Made by a program: the position numbers and the translations under genes. The notes under the pieces are model-generated. The model had not been told where the DNA came from. It saw nothing but the letters and a program-made list of their open reading frames with translations, and searched no databases. Below are positions 39,028-50,740 of a stretch of DNA of 64,000 nucleotides, piece after piece. Each line of letters begins with the position of its first letter. The stretch's first letter is position 1. The stretch comes from Baylisascaris procyonis (taxonomy: Eukaryota; Nematoda; Chromadorea; Rhabditida; Ascarididae): contig JAZARR010000187.1 in assembly GCA_037389465.1 (NCBI GenBank), positions 3,436,001 to 3,500,000 on the forward strand. The letters run 5' to 3'.

Positions 39028-40449
39028 TGGAGTTGTTCTTGATTAAATGTTCACCTTTATTGCTAACTGCTCCACCTCTACCGTTTAATAGCATCTATAT
39101 CGCTATCGACTTCCGAATTTTACATCATTTCTCATAAATACTTTCTGTTCCGAGCTATACAGGTAAATTAGCATATTAATATCCATCTTCACCTTTTTTC
39201 GGTAGTTCGAGGAGATGCTAATGCTATACCACAATAACATCCAATTATACCTTTGTCTAAAAGGCACATCGACTATTCAAGACGATGCAAATCGCCGCAT
39301 GTTGCAGTTGGGACAAAATAAAGTTTCTGGAATAGGAGACGATCGTAAAAATTCATACGAGTTCTCTGTGCATGCTTAGTGAAACAATTTCTTTCTTCTA
39401 TTGTCCATTATCTGCTTTATTATATCTACACAACAAAAACTTTATGGAAGGAAAACATTAACCTCTGGATGTTCGTGCAAGTCATAAATGCAATGGCAGT
39501 GGCGAGCCTCAAGAAACGAAAGAAGAAAATCCCACCTAGGCAGGCTTTCAAGAAACTGAGAGCCCGTAACATGGATTTTTCAACAAAAAAAATAACTTGT
39601 ATTCTCTGAATTCTATATTGTTCTATAAAGAAATCAAATCCCATTCTTCAAATCACAATGCGCTTATCGAAAAATATTGAAACGACGGCGTCGAGAAAAT
39701 GAGACACAAATGCGTGAAAATTTTTCTCGGAAACATTGCGACCGTTTCATTGTAGGGATACTTACCTTCATCATAGAAACATAGCCAATATTGAAATCCC
39801 CTGCATGCCCAGTACAATGAGCGCAAAAAACGATTTGAAATACCCCATTTTGGTGTGTGACCGAATTGCCTGCAAATACGACATCGCACTTACTCGTTCA
39901 TCAACAACATCCCAAGAAAGTAGCCAGAAAACTTTAGTCATCTTTTGAAGCGAGCCCATCGATTACATGAGTGTATCAGGAAAGCGCAACACGGCGAAAC
40001 ATTTATCGGTCATAGATCAACGCAAATCGTCAATGGACTCGGCAAAAATGGTCTTTTTAAGGGAAAAGATAGCCAACGGTAGGTTTAGGGCAGTTAGTGC
40101 GATGAAACGGGAGTACACGACGGTATATTTTAGATTGCAGACATGAACGCTAAGGGAAAGGTTCTGTGAAGTGTGGCACTTATTAAAACGTGGCACAGTA
40201 ACTGCGAAAGGGAAGTTGTCAGACAGGAAGAAATTACGAGACCTCAACCACTTCATGAGCCAGCTCTGTCCGATCCAGTCTTGCTTTCTTATGTATGGCG
40301 AAGCTGGGAACCAAGGCTGAGCTTTTCCGGTATAGTACCAGGTTATCATCGGAACGTAAGAACCTTTTCTTGCGAAACTCGTCCTTTGAACGCCAGAACG
40401 TTTCTTTGAGAATGTTCATTTTTGGATAGCATAGCTTTTACATCCTTTT

Positions 40450-41308
40450 TTACAATTCCATAATCTTAAAAGCCACTTTCCGAAGGAAGATACTCAATTT
40501 TTGCATTCGAATTATAGTGCCATCGGAAGTTCTTTTAATGAAAGATGCAGGAGTTAAATTTATAGAGTCTTCTTGAACTTCCGATTCGTCATCAACGTCC
40601 GAAAACATATCTTTTATGAAAAAAAGTTTATATAGTCATTTTCGAAGATGATCTTCGAAAGCCTCGGCGAATGCCGAAGGTGTCGGGGATTCAATCGACG
40701 ATCGTGGCACAAACGGAACGCCGAGTGAATGAAGAGCTAGAAGATCACTTGATTTAATTTTGCCTACCTCAGTGGATTTTTCTAGCCGAAAAAAAATTTT
40801 TAAATAACTTTGATATCATCGTTAGATAGCAATAGATCATAAAAGATTCAGTCAAGGAAAGGCAATTCGATCTAATATCTCGACATAAAGTGTATTGAGC
40901 TATGATCGAATTCCATCGTACATGCTCTTCTAGTCGTTAGGCCTAATCGCTTTGTATGGCGTGAATGTTCGCAAATGGAGGTTTGAAAGCATCACGAAAC
41001 AAATGAAATTTCCTTTAACAAAAATAAAATATTCGAAAAGAAGTAAAGTTAAATCTGCACGCAATAAAAAAAGCTATGCTGAGGCGCAACTATAGACGAA
41101 GTAGAATAGAACATATGATCAAAAGAATTGGGAAAACTAAAAAAAAAAAACAAAATCATTAAATGACCTACATTCAAGAAATATTTGTCATCACCTTTCA
41201 AGATTACGATGTCTTTCGGAGGGTGTTTTCTTTATTTTGCCTTTTCTTCGAAACGACCTTAATCTCACGACGGAGAACATCGACTTCCTACGTGTGTTCG
41301 TTGATTCA
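40450..41308 (-). CDS. Candidate multi-exon gene, Ser/basic-rich protein
   Basis: Three minus-strand pieces look coding. 41308-41194 (acceptor TGTTTGCAG, donor GTGATG) reads ESTNTRRKSMFSVVRLRSFR and continues basic. 40781-40636 (acceptor TTCGGCTAG) includes SSDLLALHSLGVPFVPRSS and AFAEAFEDHLRK, then TGA. The next in-frame piece, 40610 to about 40470, reads MFSDVDDESEVQEDSINL then TPASFIKRTSDGTIIRM. The last two share one frame, separated only by the TGA and 26 bases with no GT donor. More protein-like text lies at 40419-40234 (KDEFRKKRFLRSDDNLVLYR) in competing frames. Phosphosite-like and acidic stretches suggest a regulatory protein, but no domain is recognised. It could be an upstream part of the calcium-sensor gene on the same strand. 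Confidence 0.45.
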
Positions 41309-42114
41309 CTGCAAACATTGCCTTATGATACACATTCATTATCACACATGTCTTCGTTGAAGATGCCAATATCATTTCAAGAAGGGAATTGAACTTTACG
41401 AATATCATTGAGATGCGTTTAATAAATCGTCTATGTTCTAACCATAGCGATGAAAAATAGTGGGAAAATTATGGATGCATTTAAAGTTGTATGAAAATAA
41501 AATAGAGTTGGCTCAAGTGGTAGTGAAACGAGTATTTGACTAATTGATTGTCATAGTAGTAGATAATTTTATCCAGGAAAAGAGGAAGGTTTATGGACCT
41601 TCTTTTGGGTTAGACGATCGAATCGCGCTAACAACGGCAATGAAGTAAAATTTAATGGAATTATTCCTACATGCCTTCAGATGCGGGAGATGGCTTTAAA
41701 GCCCTAAACATGAGTCTGCTCTCTGTCACAGTGCTGCTGAATTGCTATGAATTCTGCGCATTTTTTTAGGGGTTTGCGCCCAATAGCCATGGCCTTCCTT
41801 CAGTGGTTGCGGTTGAAGTATCGAAAGAACATTCAAACACTGCCTATTGTCTAATTCAAATGTCCCTTCAAGCATGAGTTTTGAATACCGAGGGTAATGA
41901 GTGATCGTAAAACAGATATTGCCACAACAGATGTTGCGACGTGCGGTTTTCTGCTAAGCATTAACATTTAAAACTTGTGAGCTTCACGAAACACTAAGAA
42001 CATTTCCATTGCTGAGGACAACGATTGCTAAAATCATCGTGGGTTGCGAATTTAGAAGCTTCTCATCACTACTATAAAGCTGGCATCCAATTGGTTCAAT
42101 AATTGAAATCACAG

Positions 42115-45100
42115 ATGTGCGTTCGCCTCTGAGTTGATTAAACACATGTGACCCTCGAAATCGATGATTACGCTAAAGAGCACCAGATTGTTTTTATTTT
42201 CTCTCTATCAGCCCTCCTTCTCGAAACGGAACGATTTTGATGAATAATTCTATTTTTCTGCGAGAGAATCACAGATACGGCACTCATCGCGAAGGTGAGA
42301 TGATCGAAAATCTTCAGGTTGGCGAATGCATGTGGCGTACAAAAATATATGAAGCTAAACGTCTGGTAGGTAAGTGATCGTCAGGCTGGAACGAAATCGG
42401 CTGAGGCTTTTAAGCTGTTGCATTTAATTTGAATGCTTGAGCGATGTGTTTTAGACATTAGAGATCACATCATTAACGCAATGAGTTTATTTCAGAGTTT
42501 ATGCCCACGTCAATTGTTAAAAAAGCGAATGCTTTTATATCTATTCAATAAATTGAACGCTATCTTCTATAGGTTGGATAGCAATTCTTTTATTCTCCAA
42601 TGACGGCAATTATCGATGCTGCCGCACAACTTATTTTAGTTGGTTTATTGAATTATTAATAAAATTTTCAGTATGGTTGCATTCAAATGAGTTTATCATT
42701 TCCACAATGATGAACGCTTTTATGATATTAGGAAGTTAAAAATTTAATCTCTTTTAATCTCTTTTATGAGTGCGAATGCTTTAAATTTGGTCATTCATTG
42801 AAAAATATAACGAAATGAATGAAAAATTTAGAGATCTTTTTTTTTCCACAGAAAGAACAGAAATAATCGGAGCTAAGCAAGTTGTTTGTTTATTTATTTA
42901 TTTTCAAAGGATTTTTTTTTATTTTTTCAAAGAATTAAAGAAGAAAATAAAGAATGTTAAGTGCTTGAAGCTTTTCAAATTGATTTATGATTGGTTGTTC
43001 TAAAAAGAACGCATAGCACGTAGACTTGATAAAAGTTGATACGGCTAGTGTTAGTTTAGTGGAATAAAAATGTAAATTAAAAACGTTTTTGACAAATCAC
43101 CATTGGTCAAATTCTTTGAACTCTACTTTTCGTATTTTTTCATGCATCTTTCTTATCATTCCCAATCTAAACTCTTTCGTTTTTTTCTCTAAATTTTCGT
43201 ACGAATATTTCTTTGATTCATTGTGCACTATCCTTCAACCCTTTTTTCTCAGTAAAATTTCTTACCCGTCTTGGAAAAAACCTATGCATAGAGTACTTAT
43301 GAAATGGAACAAATTTGGGTTGTTTTGGTGAATACTAAGTGAATTTATGCTGATAAAAAGAAAACATTGTGATTTTTTTAAAGCTTTTGCTGAGCTAAAT
43401 TTCCGAGCAGATGGTGAGTAGCTTCTAAACAGCCAGCCGATCGATTTCGTCGGAAATACGCTCATTTAACAATTGTAAATAGGGAACTTCTAATGAATTC
43501 AAAGGAACTAATCCGTTATGTGATATCGTGATGGCAAGAGATTAAGCACTCTTAGCGCGATCAAAATTAATCATATTTGATTAAATTAATAGTCTAAATG
43601 CTTTATCATTTCTAACTAATTCTTCGAATATTTCTCCTCTTATAAAGATAACAACTCCAGAGTATAAAGTTAATTATTCAAGCATACTTAGTATAGGTTT
43701 ATTGCACGTATTTTTATTTTTATTCTTTATTTGAGTATATTTATTTATTCATATAGAACAATTTTTTATAAGCATTGAATACCCTCATATGTGAATATAT
43801 TTTTGCTCGAAGATGCAATTCTAAATTGTTTATTAATATATTGGAAGAAAATGCTGAAAGCATCTCATTACTTTTCTTAATTGTATTGCACTAAAGCGAT
43901 ATTTCACACTATTCTTCGATCCATCACTTCATCGTTTCATATGGCTCTTAATGTATGGAACCATTTGTCGTTCCTCATATATCACAGATTCCTCGTATTT
44001 TTTTCAACACTTGATTCATCCAGTCATCTACGCCTGCCTAATTCTTTTGATCATCGATCAATTTTGTTTGATCTTATAGCCTATACAGCACTTGCAAAAG
44101 TGCTTCTCAACCAAATCAAATTTGAAATTCAACCTTAATTGTATCACTAACAGAATATTATCTAATATTTTCATGTGGTATAAATGTTGTTATTTCATCC
44201 GAACTACAATAATAATCAAACTTTGTAAGTAACTGCAGTGCTATATTTCTATTTTATTTGTTATGTACCATTTTTGAAATCTCATTTCATGAGGACGATG
44301 AGTGCAATAAAAGCACGAGCACATATTTCAATAAATCTACGACTTAAAAATTTGGAGCTGAGCAAAGGGAATGGGGAAAGGGAAGAGGGGAGGACAAATG
44401 AGCTTACTTCAGCAGACACAAGAAAGAGGAATTACACAAGTAAGAGGTGAGGGTAATTCTCGAAAATTCAGTTTTTGCTCGGTGCTGGAATATTCAAACA
44501 ATTTCCCATCGATCGAAACAGTCGTGATTAAAACATTTCTGTTTTTGCTCAATTCTCACCTTTTTTTTTATAATAGCACTCCTTTGATTTATGGTATTTC
44601 TTATATTATCCTGAGGGATTTTGCAAACAGATGTGATCCTCGTTGATGAATATTTTTGAAAATTAAAAATTTTGCTTTTACGAAACAGATCATCCACAAA
44701 TCGAATGGTGAGAATTTTTGTAGAATCTTCCGGGTTCCCCACCCTTCATATGCCGAAGAAGTTCGGACTCTGTGTAAGTCTCACGATTACCACGTTTCTT
44801 ATGACCTCTGATTTCCAAACAAGTATATTCTGTCGGGTAATCTTCGTTTGTCGAGTTATTCAAAACGAAAATAGCTCATGATATCCTTCACTAGATGTCC
44901 AATAGAGTTCAAATTCGTATTTAACAGCTCTCTCTTAGATCTATATGCAACCGTATATTTGATTTTTTTTACTGCGGATACTGTCTGATTCATTAAAAAC
45001 ATATTTGCATTCATATTCATTAGTTCATTTATATGCGTTTTATGATATATTTCTCAGTTTTTTCACTCAAACGATGCAGAAAAGGAGACTTGTGCTATCG

Positions 45101-45774
45101 CCGGTCAACGGAAAGCAGAAGGGTATTGGACAGAAGAGATGACTGTCGTGATGTAAGCTCCAAAAGCCTTATCACTGCAACTTCAGTGTGTGCGATCCAA
45201 GAAAAAACATTCCTCTTGCAAGTTCTGAATATTCAGGAAGAAGCAGAACGATTCCCTCATGCTAGGATTGGTTTGATAGCCAAACGTTAACATTAAATAT
45301 TTCGAAGTGAGTGCATATTTCATCCCGATGCGGCTTCAGTGGAGATGGAAACAAATGAGTGCATATTTGTGCAAAGAGAGCAATTTAAACGATACGGAAA
45401 CAGATGGTAGCTATGTTGATTGATCTTTAACGATCGACTAGAACGATCGATGAGGTTTGCATCCTTAAATTGATTAACGTTCTCAGACTAACTTCAAAAT
45501 ATTCTCGTCAAATTTGCACTCGTCAATAATAAGCTCAAAACATGCAAACACTTTCGAACTCTACCACCAAAATTGCTCTAATGAATCATTTACCTACTTA
45601 AATTCATTTACATACTTAAATTATGTAATATGTTCCATTAAAATAAATTTACACAGCAATATAGCCAACGAAAAAGCTCGACACGCATTTGAAGATAGTG
45701 CAAGCTTATTGAAACGTTTTGTGCAAATTGCTGAAGCAGCTGATGTTTTTGAATGTCTTTTATACGCCTTGTAG
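42115..45774 (+). CDS. Candidate multi-exon gene, product unknown
   Basis: Plus-strand exons with good splice sites: 42115-42147 (CAFASELIKH), 42212-42369 (acceptor TCTCTATCAG, donor GTAAGT; contains FLRENHRYGTHREGEMIENL and QVGECMWRTKIYEAKRLV), 42496 to about 42515 (EFMPTSI), 44689-44773 (IIHKSNGENFCRIFRVPHPS then YAEEVRTLC, donor GTAAGT), 45080-45152 (KETCAIAGQRKAEGYWTEEM, donor GTAAGC) and 45657-45774 (terminal, NIANEKARHAFEDSASLLKR then FVQIAEAADVFECLLYAL-stop). The first three join in phase, as do the last two. A small optional exon, 45237-45270, also fits after 45152. The join from 44773 to 45080 creates a stop, so an exon there is missing or a boundary is wrong. No family recognised; the C-terminus is helical. 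Confidence 0.5.
42370..44688. other. Large intron of the + strand candidate gene
   Basis: Except for the small piece at 42496-42515, this 2.3 kb is AT-rich without supported coding. Frames at 43089-43331 and 43881-44138 are A/T-biased and probably chance. Confidence 0.35.
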
Positions 45775-46445
45775 GCATTCGATTACAAAATATTTTATTT
45801 TTAGAATGTATATATGCGTAAATTTATGTGTGTTTATTTTTGTTTAAAGACAACGGCCAATGTGATGAGTGAAAATTAAAAATCTCGTATTGTGCTACTT
45901 CGTAAAGCGCGGTTTCCAACGTTTTTTTCCCCATTTTATCATTCCACTTTCTTAAATCAACGATTTCACGTAGATATTTTTTTCTGCAAGATTCAGCACG
46001 TAGACGTTTATAAACAAAAGCGAGCGATAAGTTGCCCGAAGCTTTCTTGTGCTATCGATCTTTGATCTTATGAGCAAATTGCGAGCATTCTTAATCAAAT
46101 CCATTCGTTTGGCGCTAATTAGTATCAATGAACTTACAATTCGAACAAATAATTTTTAATAAAAGCTTATTCCATATATAGAGGATTAACAAAAAATCTA
46201 GGCGAAGAATCTATTGGCCATTCATAAAATCGGCTAATTCAATGAGAAGAATAGCCAAAATGCATTTTGTCAATGTTTTCACCACTTTATTCCACTTGTT
46301 GGCCAGTATATCTTTAAGTGTCATAACACTCATATAGAATATGGTTAGTAGTTAGGATAATTGCGATAATACATTCGCAATAGATTCAATAGCTTTGGGT
46401 GGTCTATGAGTTGATAGACATTAACAAACACGTGCATATATGATG

Positions 46446-46448
<3 letters not shown>

Positions 46449-46517
<69 letters not shown>
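46449..46517. repeat. (AT)n microsatellite
   Basis: About 70 bp of AT dinucleotides, followed some 50 bp later by a GA-rich run (GAGAGAGAGATAGAGAGGGG) at about 46575-46610. Confidence 0.95.
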
Positions 46518-46519
<2 letters not shown>

Positions 46520-46679
46520 TAATGTACCCCAAACAGTTATACCTATCGATCAGTAGTATTCCCGAAAGAAATAAAGAGAGAAGGAGAGAGAGATAGAGAG
46601 GGGAGGAGAGTTAAAGGTTTCTTCCTCTTTGTTTCACGAAATACTCAATAAATTGAAATTATTTGGTGGAGGCTAATTT

Positions 46680-47557
46680 CTAACTTCTTTCGTTGACGAT
46701 GTCTTCGAAATCTTCAGCCCTTAATGCTTCAAAATTTATCTTCAACTGAAAAAAAAGTAACTTCGTTTCAACGAGAAATCTGAAGCAATCGCTTGGATAT
46801 TTACAAGAAAAAATTAAAATTAAATAAAAAATTATCGCTTCCTTCATTAGAAGGTTCCTATCTATCATGAGATTCGCAATGAAGATCTCATATTCGCGTT
46901 GCACTCTACCATCAAAGATCTCACGACCGTTGATTCACAGCGATACAAATATATAATTTCGTCGTTCACATCAAAAAGTCACTTACGGCAATAATTCAAT
47001 CACTTATCCACCAAAATTACAACTTTCAACGAGTAATGCACCATTGAATTCACCTCGAAATGAACCAATTCAGAATATCGTAATTAAATGACCATTTTGT
47101 TGATCATCAGAAAGAAATTTACTTCAAAAAGTATTCGTGTGAACCGTCAAATAACGTCATGATCAACGGTCATCGATTTGCACAAACAGAAGACAAAAAA
47201 TTTCGAAGAAAAGATCGATGCGAAAAGGGCAAAGAAAGGTTCACAGAAAGACTGTTTTTTGAGTTGATTGTTTGATTATTCTTCGTTGCAGTTAAATTTA
47301 AACAAAATTCATACCTTCCCATATCCTGAAGGTAGCTATAGATCCACAAGAATGTATATCTGCAATAATTCAGCTTCGAAACTTGCACAATTTGATGGTG
47401 ATTCCATTGAGTCATTTTGAAAGAGAATATATTGTTGTAAGGTAAATAACTCACGTTGGACGCAATAATCCACGCCGTGCATTTCCTCACGGGCAAACCG
47501 CATCTGCGATGTCGAGCTTATTTTCGCTGATCGTTTTCTCAATTTCCCATTGATCAT
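46680..47557 (-). CDS. Candidate gene, first and last exons seen
   Basis: Exon 47557-47455 begins with ATG and reads MINGKLRKRSAKISSTSQ, then MRFAREEMHGVDYCVQ, with a strong GTGAGT donor. Downstream on the same strand, the frame ending at 46680 reads QREYEIFIANLMIDRNLLMK and, after a TTTTTTCAG acceptor, LKINFEALRAEDFEDIVNER followed by Ser and a stop. The last words faintly recall the N-terminal part of RPAP2 (RNA polymerase II CTD phosphatase), but its following zinc-binding CGYPLC was not found, so I do not name it. The internal donor after NLLMK is not a GT; either a GC donor or read-through is needed. The intermediate exon(s) are unresolved. Confidence 0.4.
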
Positions 47558-50500
47558 TGTTGTTATTATAACAAACTGAGTTTCTTGCGCGTTCCTTATA
47601 GCTTCACAAAGATCTACGATCTCCCGCTCACAATTTCTTCAAAATCACCATGTACCATTCGATTGAGCACCCCTTATGGGTGACGTGTCCTTAAGCTTGG
47701 GTAGTCGACCTCTCATTTCACAGTGCTCATTCATAGAAGGAAATGTTCGTTATAATTTGCAGATATGTTAATTGGTTCATTAGCACAGAAAATTTGTGGA
47801 TTTGAAAATAGTTTTGCTAACGAATGTTTTATATTTTCGTGGAATAACCTTGTCAGCTACTGTTTTTGCAGGACGTTTCCCTCCTGCAAGAAGAGTACTT
47901 TCAAACAACGAGTATGAATAAATTCATTGGGAAATAATTTTTTCGTTGAGTATTTATATTGTTGCGTTTTTTTTTATTTCTTTGAAAACCGCTTTTAATC
48001 CAAAAAAGAAAATAGTTTTAGACAAGACAACCTTTCTAAAGCATCGTTTTTGAAATGTAAGCACTGCTAGTAAAACACTATTTTCAGGCGAAGATTGGAA
48101 AATGAGTGCTTAGGGTTTGTGGGTCCGCAAAGATATGATCTATAGTGGGCAGCTATCAGTGATGCACCCGCTTATCTAATAAGCTCGATTCGTTAGCAAT
48201 GCTCTTCCGCTTAACGGGGAAAAAATTTCAAAATTTTATGAAAAGCCCATCTCATCGTACTGTCAAATGATGCATTTAATCATTCAAACCTACATGCATG
48301 CATGGTGTGGAAGGAAGAGTTTTCAATGAAACTATTCCATAGAAAATATAAATTACCATATTTCAGAAGGGTAAATTTTCTTCTCAATATTCTTATCATT
48401 ATTTTTTACTTTTATTTTCATAGTTCGCTATCAGTTGTTCATATCATAACTTTTTTAGTTGTTTCTTCTCGGTGATAAGGTAAAATATTCGTTCATATCG
48501 CATGTTATATGGTCACGCTACTTTGTTCTAAGCTGCATTAATTCTGTCTACAAAGAATATGCTTTCTTCTGCTAGACACGTTTCTCGAATCTGTTCTTGA
48601 GTACTATATTTTGATGATGGAGATTCAAGGTGAATAAGGTCGAGTGGCATTAAACCACAAAAAAAGGATAGTGCAAGCACTTAGTAGCAGTAAAATCGTT
48701 GTGATACGATTGAGCTTAAAGAATTAGCGTTTCGTTGAGATGGCTTTCACTTTGGAAATGGACTTTATGCGTGAATAGGGAACGATCGTAGGCATTTAGC
48801 CGTTACATTGGCCATATTGATGAGAGCATTCATTGAAGAAATCCTTGTCACAATTGTTCGTTTTCTACTTATACTATGAGCTGAATATGAAGGTGATTGA
48901 AAAACAAGCATTTATCCGAACTATTCGAAATTCAACGTTGAGAATAATTTTTGCATATTTATCATCGATCATTATGGTTGTTATCATTCACATTTATCAT
49001 CGATTATTATTTTTATTATGGTTGTTATCATCGATTATTATCACGTATTTATCATCGATTATTACGTTTATTTTTGCGTATTATTATGGCTGTTATCATT
49101 CACATTAGGGTTATTATTTGCGTATTTATTGTTATTATAAATTTATAATTTTCTTTTCATCTTTCGATATATTTCCGCATAGAGAGTAAATATTTTAGGA
49201 TAATACTTCATAATTAATTAAGTATTATCATTGTAGGCTTAGAGCATTTAAGATGAACGCCTATTTTTTTTTCTAACGAACTGAACAAATTTCCGTTTAT
49301 TATATTTATGAATTTTAAAAATATTTTAAAACACAATAAAAATATTAGATTTTATTAATTTAGATAAATAAACACCGAAAACTTTTTTACGTTAGATATG
49401 ATATATTAGAATAAATGAGCGTAGAGAAATACGCTTATGCATTCCATCGAATTGTTCAAACAATTTCATTATTTATCACTAAAATTAATGAATACAATAA
49501 GAAATAAGATGTTTTATATATTAATTGATCCAAGCGCAAATTTAAGCCTTCCCACAAAATATTTGTGATTTCTGATTACTTAAGCATATTTTCGGTGCCA
49601 TCAAAGATCTATAATTTGTTTCAAAGTTGATGAATCAGCGGGAAACATGGTGGATGAGACCATATCGCATTTATACCAAGCAATATTCATAAGTTATCCA
49701 TGTGGTTTTTGCGTCAAAAACGCTGGAAACATAGATAGACGCATAGAGAGATAAGCAAATTTGCAAAAGTGCATACAAATGAAATAAAGGCTTCAATAAA
49801 GCCTTAAGAAAGAAATATTGAACGGCATAAATGAAATCGAAAACAATAATATGCTCGTTGAGAAGATCTAAAGATGAAGACGATTATACGGCTTATAAGA
49901 AGCCTTAGCATGATCAGTGGATTTCGCACGCGATGAGGGAGAAAATTTTCATTTATGATTGTTTCATTCAGTTATTAATTGAAAAAAGAATAGCCGCAGG
50001 TGGTGAAGGAAATCGTTTGAGATATTTCAGATTTTCCTATGCGCATATTTTTGTGTTCTAGAAAAAAATAGTGTGACTATTATAAGAGGTTTATGTAAGG
50101 ACGCAAATGGTGAAAACTGAAAATGAAATACAATTGATCGATGATTTATTATATTGATATATTATTTGCATATTCCTTTATTTGAAACAGGAAAAAAAAC
50201 AAAATTCTGGTTAAAAATAATTTAGAAAGATCTATACATAAAAAAATAAGCAGACGATTTTCTCCGTTATAAGATTAGAGTTCTTATTGTGAAATATTGT
50301 TGATAGTTGGCGTGAAGAGTAATGGAATTTTTTTTGGTGAAAGATTTTATCTTATAATAGAAGAAATTCCAAATGCCTCAATAAGAAGATTTGAAGAATA
50401 TTTCTTGTAAAGTTTAGAATGTTGAAATATTACAAACTAGCATTTGCAAAGATTTGTAATCGTCATTTGCAAAATACAATAACAAAACTAAATTAATGTG

Positions 50501-50657
50501 GACGAGAATAAATAATGCGAATGAGGCATTGCAAATTCGTTTATATATGTTTGAAGTAAAATTCGTTTACATTGCAAGAAAAAATGCGTTTTCAAGACAA
50601 GATCAACCTTTTATGTATGAATGAACTCATATTTGTGAGAGTAATGAAAGGACATAC
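47558..50657. other. No supported gene
   Basis: AT-rich DNA with one low-complexity repeat block (separate entry). No exon with both splice signals and coding composition found. Confidence 0.45.
48945..49135. repeat. Imperfect TTATCATCGATTATTA-type repeat
   Basis: About 190 bp built from variants of TATTTATCATCGATTATTA and TTATGGTTGTTATCATT. It creates spurious Tyr/His-rich frames. Confidence 0.75.
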
Positions 50658-50740
50658 CTGGAACCCATTGCATCTATTATGCGTTGCACCAATATCGAGA
50701 TGGTTGGTTATATGCTGAATTCGTAACAATTCGTAGTATG
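50658..50740 (-). CDS. Isolated coding exon, gene unknown
   Basis: The minus-strand exon is bounded by the acceptor TTCTTACAAG and a strong donor CAG/GTATGT, in phase 1. It reads YYELLRIQHITNHLDIGATH then NRCNGFQ. Composition and splice context support a real exon. It may belong to the same minus-strand gene as the Q-rich exons at 62760-63499, but about 12 kb with no linking exon separates them. No domain recognised. Confidence 0.45.
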
